Source: Trebonia sp963836195
GTDB lineage: Bacteria; Actinomycetota; Actinomycetes; Streptosporangiales; Streptosporangiaceae
Direction: 5' to 3'
Length of the DNA: 64,000 bases
Assembly: GCA_963836195.1 (NCBI GenBank)
Contig: CAWIIX010000033.1
Span: 496,001-560,000 of the forward strand
A program made the translations under genes and the position numbers. The first letter of the stretch is position 1. Every line of letters begins with the position of its first letter. The notes beneath the pieces were generated by a model. That model saw only the letters and a list, made by a program, of their open reading frames with translations. It did not search any database and was not told the origin of the DNA. Positions 45,054 through 54,949 of this stretch are shown here, in pieces.

Positions 45054-47012
45054 GTGACCTATCTTGAGCACATCAACGGCCCGCAGGACCTCAAGGGACT
45101 CACCCAGGATCAGCTCGCCATCCTGGCTAGCGAGATCCGCGATGTCCTGGTGGAGTCCGTGACGAGGACGAGTGGTCATCTCGGCCCGAACCTCGGTGTG
45201 GTCGAGCTGACCATGGCCATGCACCGGGTGTTCGACTCGCCCAAGGACAAGCTGATCTTCGACACCGGCCACCAGTCCTACGTGCACAAGCTGCTGACCG
45301 GCCGCCTGGCCGAATTCCACACGCTGCGCCAGACCGGCGGCCTGTCCGGCTACCCCAGCCGGGCGGAGTCCGAGCACGACCTGGTGGAGAACTCGCACGC
45401 CTCCACGTCGCTGTCGTACGCGGACGGGATGGCCAAGGCCTACCGGCTGCGGGGCGAGCACGACCGGACCGTGGTCGCGGTGATCGGCGACGGCGCGCTG
45501 ACCGGCGGCATGGCCTGGGAGGCGCTGAACAACATCGCCGTCGCCCGGGACTCCCGGCTTGTCATCGTTGTCAACGACAACGGCCGCTCGTACCAGCCGA
45601 CGATCGGCGGCCTCGCCAGCCACCTGTCCACGATCCGCGTCAACCAGCGCTACGAGCAGGTCCTGGACCTGATCAAGACCACGGTGACGTCCACCCCGAT
45701 CGTCGGCAACCCGCTCTTCGGCGCGCTGCACGGGGCCAAGAAGGGCCTCAAGGACTTCCTCCAGCCGCAGGTGCTGTTCGAGGACCTCGGCATCAAGTAC
45801 ATCGGCCCGGTCGACGGCCACGACGAGGCGACGGTCGAGCACGCGCTCCGCCAGGCGGCCGAGTACGGCCGTCCGGTGCTGGTGCACGTGATCACCCGCA
45901 AGGGGTTCGGCTACGAGCTGGCCGAGCAGAACGAGGAGGACTGCCTCCACCAGGTCCCGGCCGCCCCGGTCGCGACGTCGACCCCGGCCAAGCCGGCCGC
46001 GCCCGCGAAGTCCTGGACCGACGTGTTCGCCGACGAGATGGTCGCGATCGGCGGCCGCCGCCCCGACATCGTCGGGGTCACCGCCGCGATGCTGCACCCG
46101 GTCGGCCTGGCGCCATTCAAGGCCGCCTACCCGGACCGGGTCTACGACGTCGGCATCGCCGAGCAGCACGCGATGACGATGGCGGCCGGCCTGGCGATGG
46201 CGGGCATGCACCCGGTCGTCTCGATCTACGCGACGTTCCTGAACCGGGCGTTCGACCAGCTGCTGATGGACGTGGCGCTGCACAAGCTGCCGGTCACGGT
46301 GACCCTCGACCGGGCGGGCGTCACCGGACCGGACGGCGCCAGCCACAACGGCATGTGGGACGGCTCGATCCTGCAGGTCGTCCCGGGCCTGCGGGTGGCC
46401 GCGCCGCGCGACGGGAGCCGGGTCGCCGAGCTGGTCAACGAGGCGGTCGAGGTCAGCGACGGACCGACCGTGGTGCGCTGGCCCAAGGGCGCCGTCGGCG
46501 TCGAGGCCGAGGCGGTCGGCAAGCTCGGCGGGATGGACGTGCTCGCCCAGCCCGGCCCCGAGCAGGGCCGCGACGTCCTGCTGCTAGGGGCCGGCCCGAT
46601 GGCGGTCACCTGCGTGGACGTCGCCAAGCGGCTGAACGACCACGGCATCGGCGTGACCGTGGTCGACCCGCGCTGGGTGATGCCGGTGGACCAGGCGGTC
46701 ATCGCCGCCGCCCAGCAGCACCGGCTGGTCGCGGTGGTCGAGGACAACGGCCGGTCGGGCGGTTTCGGCGACGCGGTCGCGCGGCTGCTGCGCGACGCCG
46801 ACGTGGACACCCCGGTGAAGACCTTCGGGCTCAACCAGGAGTTCCTCGCCCACGCCAGCCGGGGCGAGATCCTCGAGGCGGCCGGGCTCACCCCGCAGCA
46901 CCTGGCCCGGCGGCTGACCGAGGCGGTCGCCCGCCGCACCCCGGCCGCGGCCGACCCTTCCGAATCTCCTGTGAGGGAACAGTCATCGACGCAGGAGCGG
47001 CTTCCCGAGTAA
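45054..47012 (+). CDS. dxs: 1-deoxy-D-xylulose-5-phosphate synthase
   Basis: Thiamine-dependent first enzyme of the MEP isoprenoid pathway (pyruvate + glyceraldehyde-3-phosphate). 652 residues. GTG start with AGGGGAG. DTGHQSYVHKLLTGR, HASTSLSYADGMAKA, ThDP/Mg motif GDGALTGGMAWEALNNIA, VNDNGRSYQPTIGGLASHL. Transketolase C-half DVGIAEQHAMTMAAGLAMAGMHPVVSIYATFLNRAFDQ with the catalytic Glu. The ~40-residue C-terminal tail is variable. Confidence 0.98.
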   Translation: MTYLEHINGPQDLKGLTQDQLAILASEIRDVLVESVTRTSGHLGPNLGVVELTMAMHRVFDSPKDKLIFDTGHQSYVHKLLTGRLAEFHTLRQTGGLSGYPSRAESEHDLVENSHASTSLSYADGMAKAYRLRGEHDRTVVAVIGDGALTGGMAWEALNNIAVARDSRLVIVVNDNGRSYQPTIGGLASHLSTIRVNQRYEQVLDLIKTTVTSTPIVGNPLFGALHGAKKGLKDFLQPQVLFEDLGIKYIGPVDGHDEATVEHALRQAAEYGRPVLVHVITRKGFGYELAEQNEEDCLHQVPAAPVATSTPAKPAAPAKSWTDVFADEMVAIGGRRPDIVGVTAAMLHPVGLAPFKAAYPDRVYDVGIAEQHAMTMAAGLAMAGMHPVVSIYATFLNRAFDQLLMDVALHKLPVTVTLDRAGVTGPDGASHNGMWDGSILQVVPGLRVAAPRDGSRVAELVNEAVEVSDGPTVVRWPKGAVGVEAEAVGKLGGMDVLAQPGPEQGRDVLLLGAGPMAVTCVDVAKRLNDHGIGVTVVDPRWVMPVDQAVIAAAQQHRLVAVVEDNGRSGGFGDAVARLLRDADVDTPVKTFGLNQEFLAHASRGEILEAAGLTPQHLARRLTEAVARRTPAAADPSESPVREQSSTQERLPE

Positions 47013-47022
47013 CTTGGGCGTC

Positions 47023-48600
<1,578 letters not shown>

Positions 48601-48734
48601 GACCGCCCGCCGGTGGGCGCTGCCCGCGCGAAATTCTTCAGTTAATCTTCACTATGACGGACGGGTTCCCGGGCTTTATCCTTAATATCGCTTCCTTGTG
48701 GGTACCTCTCTGGCATTCTCGCTGACCAGCGAGC

Positions 48735-50786
48735 GTGAGGGCGGGGATCGTTTTGCTAGAGGGGTTGAAGTCGTGGGATCCGGCCAACGTCGGCCCGTTC
48801 AAGCTGCTCGGCGTGCTCGGCAACGGCGGATTCGGCCGGGTGTACCTCGGCCAGGGGCCAGACGGCGAGCGGGTCGCGGCCAAGGTGATCAAGCCCGATC
48901 TGGCCGAAGATCCCGAGTTCCGCGAACGATTCGGCCGCGAGGTGAGCGCGGCGCGAAAAGTCGGCGGCAAGTTCACCGCCCGGGTGGTCGACGCGGACAC
49001 CGACGGCGAGGAACTCTGGCTGGCGACCGAGTACATTTCCGGCCCGACGCTCCGCGAGGCGGTGGCGGTCCAGGGCCCGCTGGCCGAGAGCTCGGTCCTC
49101 GCCCTCGCGGCCGGCCTGGCGGAGGCGCTCGACGCGATTCACGCGGCCGGCCTGGTGCACCGTGACCTCAAGCCGGACAACGTGCTGCTTGCCTACGACG
49201 GGCCGCGGGTGATCGACTTCGGCATCGCCCGGGTGGCCGGGGCGAGCACGCTGACGGGCACCGGCGTGCTCATGGGCACCCTCGCCTACATGTCGCCCGA
49301 ACAGGCCATCGGCCAGGCGGTGGGGCCGCCCAGCGACGTGTTCAGCCTGGCCTCGGTGCTGGTCTTCGCCGCCACCGCCCGGGGGCCCTACGGCGACGGC
49401 ACGCAGGCCGAGCTGCTCTACCGGGTGGCCCATCAGGGGCCGAGCCTGGACGGCGTTCCCCCGCAGGTGCGGGCGCTGGTCGAGCCGTGCATGGCGGCGG
49501 ACCCGGAACAACGGCCGACCACCCGCGATCTCGTTGAGCACCTGGGCGGGACCAGGCCCTCGGTCGGCTGGCTGCGGACGGAGACGACCGCAGCGCAGGC
49601 GCCGCACGACACGGCCCCGATGACCGCCCATCTGCCGGAGCCGGGCCGGCCGTCGGGTTCGACCTGGCCGCCCGAGTCCGGCCGGCCGTCGGGGTCGAGC
49701 TGGCCGCCGGGTTCGGGCGGGCCGTCGGGGTCGAGCTGGCCGCCGGGATCGCGCACGGGGCCGCCGGGGTCAGGCGGGCCGCCGGGGTCAAGCCAGCCGC
49801 CGAAGTCAGGTCGGCCGCCCCGAAGCCGCTGGTCCGGGCGACGGATCGGCGCCATCGCGGTGGCGGCGGTCGTGGTGGTCGGCCTTGCGATCGGCCTCGC
49901 CGTCAGCCAGCTCGGCGGCCATCACACGACCGCCAGCTGGTCGGGCGGCCAGCGGATCGATACCGTCGACGGCCTGGCCTCGGTTTCCTGCGCGTCGGCC
50001 GACTTCTGCGCCGCCGTCGATCCCGGCGGGAACGCCTTCACCTACTCGGGTGGCTCGTGGTCCCCGGCGCGGGCGCTCAGCAGCAACGGACTGTCCTGGG
50101 TGTCCTGCCCGTCGGCCGGCTTCTGCGTGGCCACCAGCAACGGCAGCGCCCTGTACACGTACGCGGGCGGCAAGTGGTCGTCGCCGACCGAGCTGTTTGG
50201 CGTCAACGGCAAACCCGCTCACCTGACGTCGGTCTCCTGCGCCTCGGCGACCTTCTGCATCGCGACCGGGAACATGCACGCCTTTAAGTTCTCCGGCGGG
50301 AGCTGGGATAAAGGGGTCCTGGTCGAGAGCACCAACAAGTTGACCGCGGTCTCGTGCGCGTCGGCCGGGTTCTGCGCCGTCGTCGATTCGACCGGAAATG
50401 CCTTTACCTACTCGGGCAGCTCGTGGTCGGCGCCCCAGCGGCTCGCCCCCACCGGGATGACCGGGGTGTCGTGCCCCACGGCCGGCTTCTGCATGGCCTC
50501 CGGCATGGCCGCCCCGTACGCGTACTCGGGCGGCAAGTGGTCGCCGTCCGGCCCGCTGGCCACCGCTGACGGCGGCCCGGTGCACCTGACGTCGGTCTCC
50601 TGCGCGACCGCGTCCGCCTGCGTGGCGACCGGCGGCCTCGACGGCTACACGTACTCCGATGGCAGCTGGGCCCGGGGGGTCTTCGTCCACCACAGCAATA
50701 AGCTCACCGCCATTTCGTGCACCGCGGCCGACTTCTGCACCGCGGTCGACTCGGGCGGTAACGTCTACACCTACTCGGCGACCTAA
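48735..50786 (+). CDS. Receptor-like Ser/Thr protein kinase with extracellular seven-repeat domain
   Basis: 683 residues from GTG 48735; in-frame TTG starts near 48755 are possible. Kinase domain about 20-275: GNGGFGRVYLG loop, AAKVIK lysine, HRDLKPDN catalytic loop, DFGIA, MSPEQ. Pro/Ser/Gly linker about 300-365. One transmembrane helix about 372-395 (IGAIAVAAVVVVGLAIGLAVSQL). The outer part has seven repeats of [SAW][VI]SC[APT][ST]A.xC spaced ~38-45 residues, each with paired cysteines and a YSGGSW-like strand. This suggests a disulfide-stapled seven-bladed propeller that senses an external ligand. Confidence 0.9.
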   Translation: MRAGIVLLEGLKSWDPANVGPFKLLGVLGNGGFGRVYLGQGPDGERVAAKVIKPDLAEDPEFRERFGREVSAARKVGGKFTARVVDADTDGEELWLATEYISGPTLREAVAVQGPLAESSVLALAAGLAEALDAIHAAGLVHRDLKPDNVLLAYDGPRVIDFGIARVAGASTLTGTGVLMGTLAYMSPEQAIGQAVGPPSDVFSLASVLVFAATARGPYGDGTQAELLYRVAHQGPSLDGVPPQVRALVEPCMAADPEQRPTTRDLVEHLGGTRPSVGWLRTETTAAQAPHDTAPMTAHLPEPGRPSGSTWPPESGRPSGSSWPPGSGGPSGSSWPPGSRTGPPGSGGPPGSSQPPKSGRPPRSRWSGRRIGAIAVAAVVVVGLAIGLAVSQLGGHHTTASWSGGQRIDTVDGLASVSCASADFCAAVDPGGNAFTYSGGSWSPARALSSNGLSWVSCPSAGFCVATSNGSALYTYAGGKWSSPTELFGVNGKPAHLTSVSCASATFCIATGNMHAFKFSGGSWDKGVLVESTNKLTAVSCASAGFCAVVDSTGNAFTYSGSSWSAPQRLAPTGMTGVSCPTAGFCMASGMAAPYAYSGGKWSPSGPLATADGGPVHLTSVSCATASACVATGGLDGYTYSDGSWARGVFVHHSNKLTAISCTAADFCTAVDSGGNVYTYSAT

Positions 50787-51037
50787 CCCCTCCTCAGCGA
50801 CCTCACCCATCGCCCTCAGCGACCGGATCCATCGCGCCGCCGAAAACCGGACTTTAAGACTCACCAGACTCACCAGAAGACCTGGTCCCGTCCGTTCTCG
50901 GACAGAATCGGATGCCGCCACACTCCGCTTTCGTTTGTTCACATTCCGCTTGCCGACGACCCCGTTCGCGTTGTTTGATGTGCATCAGGGCCCGGGCGGC
51001 TCGGGTCACGGGGATGAAGTGCGTACGGAGGCAGACA

Positions 51038-51889
51038 ATGGCCGGGTCATTCAAAAAGGGTGCAATTCCTCCTGATCCGCGGGTCGTCATACCGAGGCTC
51101 GAGGATTACATCGACGTCAGCTCGCTGGCCGGCGGCCTGCCCGCCGCGCCCGGCATCATCGATCGCGAGTCGAAGGTCAAGGCCTGGCCGATGTACGCCA
51201 ACGGCCCGGACCCGGCGGCGCCGCCGGCGATCGCCTCCACCGGGGTCGGCGACTGCACCTGCGCGGGCATCGGGCACTTCCTGGCGGCGGTCACCGCGTT
51301 CAGCGGCGACGTTCCCGGCGGGGTGATGTTCACCGACGAAGCGATCCTCGGCATGTACGAGGCGGTGGGCGGCTACGTGCTCGGCGACCCCGCGACCGAT
51401 AACGGCTGCATGCTCCAGGCCGTCTGCCAGTACATGGTCACCACCGGGCTGGCCGACATCACCGGCAAGGTCCACAAGCTCGCCGGATACTTCGCCATCG
51501 GCGGCTACACCAACCTGGGGCTGCTCAAGCAGATCGCTAACACCTTCGGCGGGGTCTACCTCGGGGTGGCCGTGAGCGACGGCGCGGACCACCAGTTCAG
51601 CGAGGGGCTGCCGTGGACGCTGCCCAAGGCCGCCGCCAACGTCGGGCCCAACGGCATCGACCACTGCGTCGTGCTGCAGTACAGCGCCTTCGGCGTGACC
51701 GGCATCGGCGACGACCAGACCGTCATCACCTGGGGCGTCGAGCAGAAGATCAACCAGGCCTGGGCGGTGACCAACATCGGTCAGGCGATCGGCCTGATCA
51801 CCGAGGACTGGATCGCCAAGAACGGCGCCTCCATCAACGGCCAGTCCCTGCAGCAGCTGATCGCTGACAGCAAGAACGTCCGGGGATAA
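51038..51889 (+). CDS. Possible papain-like-fold protein, uncharacterised
   Basis: 283 residues from ATG 51038 (SD GGAGG, spacing correct). Basic N-terminus, no signal peptide. A Cys-containing helix start GVGDCTCAGIGHFLAAV (about 68-84) and a later His strand IDHCVVLQYSAFGVTG (about 208-223), followed by an aromatic/Trp segment (VITWGVEQKINQAW), resemble the Cys-His order of papain-like proteases. No protease activity is shown. 50787-51037 upstream has only a short ACTCACCAG direct repeat and a promoter-like AT-richer stretch. Confidence 0.7.
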   Translation: MAGSFKKGAIPPDPRVVIPRLEDYIDVSSLAGGLPAAPGIIDRESKVKAWPMYANGPDPAAPPAIASTGVGDCTCAGIGHFLAAVTAFSGDVPGGVMFTDEAILGMYEAVGGYVLGDPATDNGCMLQAVCQYMVTTGLADITGKVHKLAGYFAIGGYTNLGLLKQIANTFGGVYLGVAVSDGADHQFSEGLPWTLPKAAANVGPNGIDHCVVLQYSAFGVTGIGDDQTVITWGVEQKINQAWAVTNIGQAIGLITEDWIAKNGASINGQSLQQLIADSKNVRG

Positions 51890-52140
51890 CGGGCGCAGAC
51901 AGCGCAGAAACGGCCGCCCCCGGCACCCGGGGAAGATCCGGCGGACACCCTCCCACCGCCGGTTACCCCAGGCGTATTGGTTACGTTACTTTCGCGATCT
52001 TGCGGTTGGACGTCACTATCCGTAAGAATGTCATTACCCCTCGGCATTATTGATTTACATAGCGGAACCGGATGGCTCGGTTTCGCGACCCGGCGGAGGC
52101 TCGTTTCCCCACCGGGATGTCCGGCGGAGGGGATTTTGTC

Positions 52141-52569
52141 ATGGGGGACTGGGGCGGCGCTCCGGGAATGCAACCGGGCATGCAGCACCTGCTGCTAGCC
52201 GAGATCCTGGGGCTGGCGATGGCGCGACGCGCCGCGGACATCCTCGACCGGCACCGCGCGGCGCTGATGCGCGCCCCGGGCGGTGGCGCCGCCGAGGCCG
52301 TCAGATCCGGCGAGACCGGCGCGGCCGGCCAGCTTGACGAGGCCGACGACGCCCAGTTCGCGCTCGACAACGCGATCTTCACCGCCGTCCTCGACGCGGC
52401 TAACGAGTGCCTCGGGCAGTTCGACGCCCGCCCGTCCGACGAGCGCTGGTGCGACGCGCTGCTGCAGCTCATCCAGCTCGCCCAGGTTGCCAGCGGTCAG
52501 CCCGGACCAGGCCAGCCCGGACCAGGCCAGGCCGGACCAGGCCAGACCGGGTCAGGTCAGCCCGTCTAG
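52141..52569 (+). CDS. Hypothetical helical protein with PGPGQ-repeat tail
   Basis: 142 residues. ATG 52141 chosen because GGAGGGG ends eight bases before it; the ORF opens at 52072. Helical core (HLLLAEILGLAMARRAADILDRHRAALMRA..LDNAIFTAVLDAANECLGQFDARPSDERWCDALLQLIQLAQ) then 15-nt tandem repeats giving GPGQPGPGQAGPGQ. No known family. 51890-52140 before it contains an AT-rich promoter-like stretch and nothing else recognisable. Confidence 0.6.
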   Translation: MGDWGGAPGMQPGMQHLLLAEILGLAMARRAADILDRHRAALMRAPGGGAAEAVRSGETGAAGQLDEADDAQFALDNAIFTAVLDAANECLGQFDARPSDERWCDALLQLIQLAQVASGQPGPGQPGPGQAGPGQTGSGQPV

Positions 52570-52660
52570 CCGTAAAACGGCAGCAGGAGCTCCGGGCTCT
52601 CTTCCGGAATCCAGTGACCGCTCGTCGGGGGGTAGTGGCGGCGAACCATGCCCGCAATCG
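52566..52660 (-). pseudogene. Possible C-terminal scrap of an alpha/beta hydrolase
   Basis: The minus-strand frame ends with SGHWIPEESPELLLPFYG and a stop. GHWIPEE..PE is the usual catalytic-His C-terminal signature of alpha/beta hydrolases (epoxide hydrolase type). Upstream the frame becomes unrelated. Weak but specific motif; no start, no body. The rest of 52661-52872 is an AT-rich upstream region of the sulfotransferase. Confidence 0.4.
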
Positions 52661-52872
52661 CCCCGAATAACCGGTCCGTGCCAGCCTCGCAACGCCTCAC
52701 GACGTTTCCGATCGGGTGGATGCCCGCCCTCCTGCGGGGTAGGACGGTCGGGCGAGTTGACCGCGCGCGAATATCCTGATTAATATCACCAAAAAAGTAG
52801 TAAATGCAGGAAGCACACCTCAAGCACACCCCAAGCACACCTCAAGCACCCCTCGGCGGCAAAGGAGAGGCG

Positions 52873-53879
52873 ATGGCGCTGCCTGACTTCGTGGTAGCCG
52901 GCGTTCCCAAATCGGGGACCACGGCGCTGCACGCGGCGCTTGCCCGCCACCCCGGCCTGTTCCTGTCGCCGATCAAGGAGCCGAAGTTCTTCCTCACCGA
53001 CGGCCCGCCCCCGACCAAGGGCGGCCCGGGTGACGCGCTCACCTACCGCGAGCACGTCTGGCAGCGGGACCGGTACGAGGCGCTGTTCGACGCCGCCCCG
53101 GCCGGAACGCTGGCCGGCGAGGCCACGCCCCTCTACCTCTACGACCCGGCCGCGATGGCGCGGATCCGGCAGACGATCCCGGCCGTCAAGCTCATCGTGA
53201 TCCTCCGCGACCCAGTCGAGCGCGCGCACTCCAACTGGACCCACCTGTGGTCGGCCGGCCTGGAGCCGATCGGCGACTTCGTCCGCGCCTGCGCCGAGGA
53301 GGAGCAGCGGATCGCGGCCGGCTGGGCGTCCTTCTGGCACTATAAGGGGCTCGGCCGGTACGGCGAGCAGCTCGCGCACGCGTTCACGCTGTTCCCGCGC
53401 GAGCAGGTGCTGGTCCTGCGTTACCGGCTGCTGATCGACGATCCGGCCGCCACCCTCGACAAGATCTGCGCGTTCCTCGGGGTCGAGACCGGGCTGCTGA
53501 CCGAGATCCCCCGCGAGAACGTCACCGCGCACCCGGAGCGCACGCTGGCCCACCGCGCCGTCTCGCTCGGCATGCGCGCCAGCGACGCCGCCGGCCGCCT
53601 GCTCCCCGGGTCGGCCGCGACCGCGGCCACCCACCGGCTCGAGCGGCTCCTGCAGCGCGACGCGCGCGAGCGGCAGCCGCTCGGCTGGGAGCAGCGGCAG
53701 GAGTTGCTGCCGGCCTTCGCCGACGACGTCCGGCTCCTCGAGAGCGTCCTTGGCGAGGACTTCAGCGACTGGCTGGCGCCCCGCGACCGCTCCGGCGGCC
53801 TAGTCGGCGCCCGCCCGGTCGGCAAGGGCCAGGCCAAAAACGGATTTCAGAATTCCCCCCGGGGGACGACCCCGAGTAA
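52873..53879 (+). CDS. Sulfotransferase family protein, stop codon displaced
   Basis: Transfers sulfate from PAPS. ATG 52873 follows AAAGGAGAGG. The 5'-phosphosulfate loop VVAGVPKSGTTALHAALARHP is at about 5-25. KEPKFFL, the 3'-phosphate site VILRDPVERAHSNWTHLWSAG (about 110-130), and YGEQLAHAFTLFPREQVLVLRY complete the core. The homologous part ends about residue 305 (LGEDFSDWL). In the literal frame there is no stop until 54828, on the far side of the convergent gene. TAA at 53877-53879 is one base out of frame, after C6G5 and A5 homopolymers, so a single-base error or mutation is likely. Confidence 0.8.
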
Positions 53880-53880
53880 G

Positions 53881-54798
53881 TTACCTCAGCTCCGTCACCA
53901 GCGCGTGCGACCCGTCGGGCTGGGCCAGCTCGTAGTACATCCGGGTCCGCCCGTCCGGCAGGTCCACCAGGTCGAGGTAGCGCAGGGCGCCGCCCGACCA
54001 GGGCGAGAACGCATCCGGGCCGCCCCCCGGGGCCGACGTCGCGACCAGCGCGGCCGGGTCGGTGCCGACCGCGATGCCGGTTCGCTCCTCGTAGTTCTCG
54101 GCCGCGCTCGCCCGCCCGTCGTAGTAGGCGACCACCTGGTCCGGGCCGAAGCGAACGGCGGCGACCCGGGTGCCGCGGGAGTCCCACTCGCCCGGCCGGC
54201 CCGCCAGCGCGGTGCCCTGCCAGGTCCAGTCGAGCCCGTCCGCGCTGGTGGCGTACTCGGTGCTCATCTGGTCGGTCTCGTCCGGGTCGGCCAGCGGGTG
54301 GATGGTCGCCCACATGTGCCACTGGCCGTCGTGCCGCTGGATGACCGGGTCCTTGACTGCCCGCTTGCGCGGGTCGCCCGGCAGCACGACCTCGCGAGTG
54401 CGCACGTCGAACTCGGCCGGGTGGGCAGCGTCGATGACCTCGACCCGCCAGTGCTTGGTCGTGGTGGTGGCGCAGCTCAGGTACAGCCGCCAGCCGCCGT
54501 CAGGGAGCTGGACGAGCTCCGGGCGCTCGAGCGACTCGGTGTCCGCTTCGCCGGAGGTGATGACCTTGAGCGGCTCGTCGAAATGCACGCCGTCGGGGGA
54601 GAACGCGATCGCCACCGCATAGCCGCGGCCGCTGCCGATCGGGCGGCGCAGCCGGCAGGCGAGGTAGCAGCCGCCGTCGGCGGCTACCGCGGACGGGCCG
54701 CCGGCCCAGTAGCCGCGGCCGGCGCCAGGAGCCGGGATCGCGATCGTTGCGTCGATCGGACGGGGAATCAGCACGTCGCTCCTATCGCCACCAATCAT
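53881..54798 (-). CDS. Glycoside-hydrolase-43-like five-bladed propeller protein
   Basis: 305 residues from ATG 54798, which coincides with the expected transcription start (see promoter); GTG 54774 with GGAG upstream is the alternative. The repeated blade pattern (GYWAGGPSAVAADGGCYLACRLRRP, VAIAFSPDGVHFDEP, ERPELVQLPDGGWRLYLSCA, VKDPVIQRHDGQWHMWATIH, TSADGLDWTWQG, RYLDLVDLPDGRTRMYYEL) fits a GH43/GH32 or arabinosidase-like beta-propeller. No secretion signal. Substrate unknown. Confidence 0.82.
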   Translation of the reverse strand: MIGGDRSDVLIPRPIDATIAIPAPGAGRGYWAGGPSAVAADGGCYLACRLRRPIGSGRGYAVAIAFSPDGVHFDEPLKVITSGEADTESLERPELVQLPDGGWRLYLSCATTTTKHWRVEVIDAAHPAEFDVRTREVVLPGDPRKRAVKDPVIQRHDGQWHMWATIHPLADPDETDQMSTEYATSADGLDWTWQGTALAGRPGEWDSRGTRVAAVRFGPDQVVAYYDGRASAAENYEERTGIAVGTDPAALVATSAPGGGPDAFSPWSGGALRYLDLVDLPDGRTRMYYELAQPDGSHALVTELR

Positions 54799-54804
54799 GT
54801 AGGG

Positions 54805-54834
54805 ATTATAGACAACTCCGCTACATGATGTAGC
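54805..54834 (-). promoter_or_regulatory. Perfect TATAAT box and GCTACAT palindrome: likely leaderless promoter
   Basis: On the minus strand TATAAT occupies 54810-54805, and only six bases separate it from ATG 54798, so transcription would begin at or beside the start codon. The palindrome GCTACATCATGTAGC (54834-54820) covers the place of the -35 element, suggesting repressor control. The region also faces the divergent ppk gene. Confidence 0.6.
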
Positions 54835-54949
54835 CACCGTTGCCGAAGGTGGTTGGTCGGACGCGGGTGGCTCGCTTAAAGATCATACGTAGCACGCTGC
54901 CCAGCCGGACCCGTTTTCGGCGCGAGCAAGCAAGGGGACAATGGGGATC

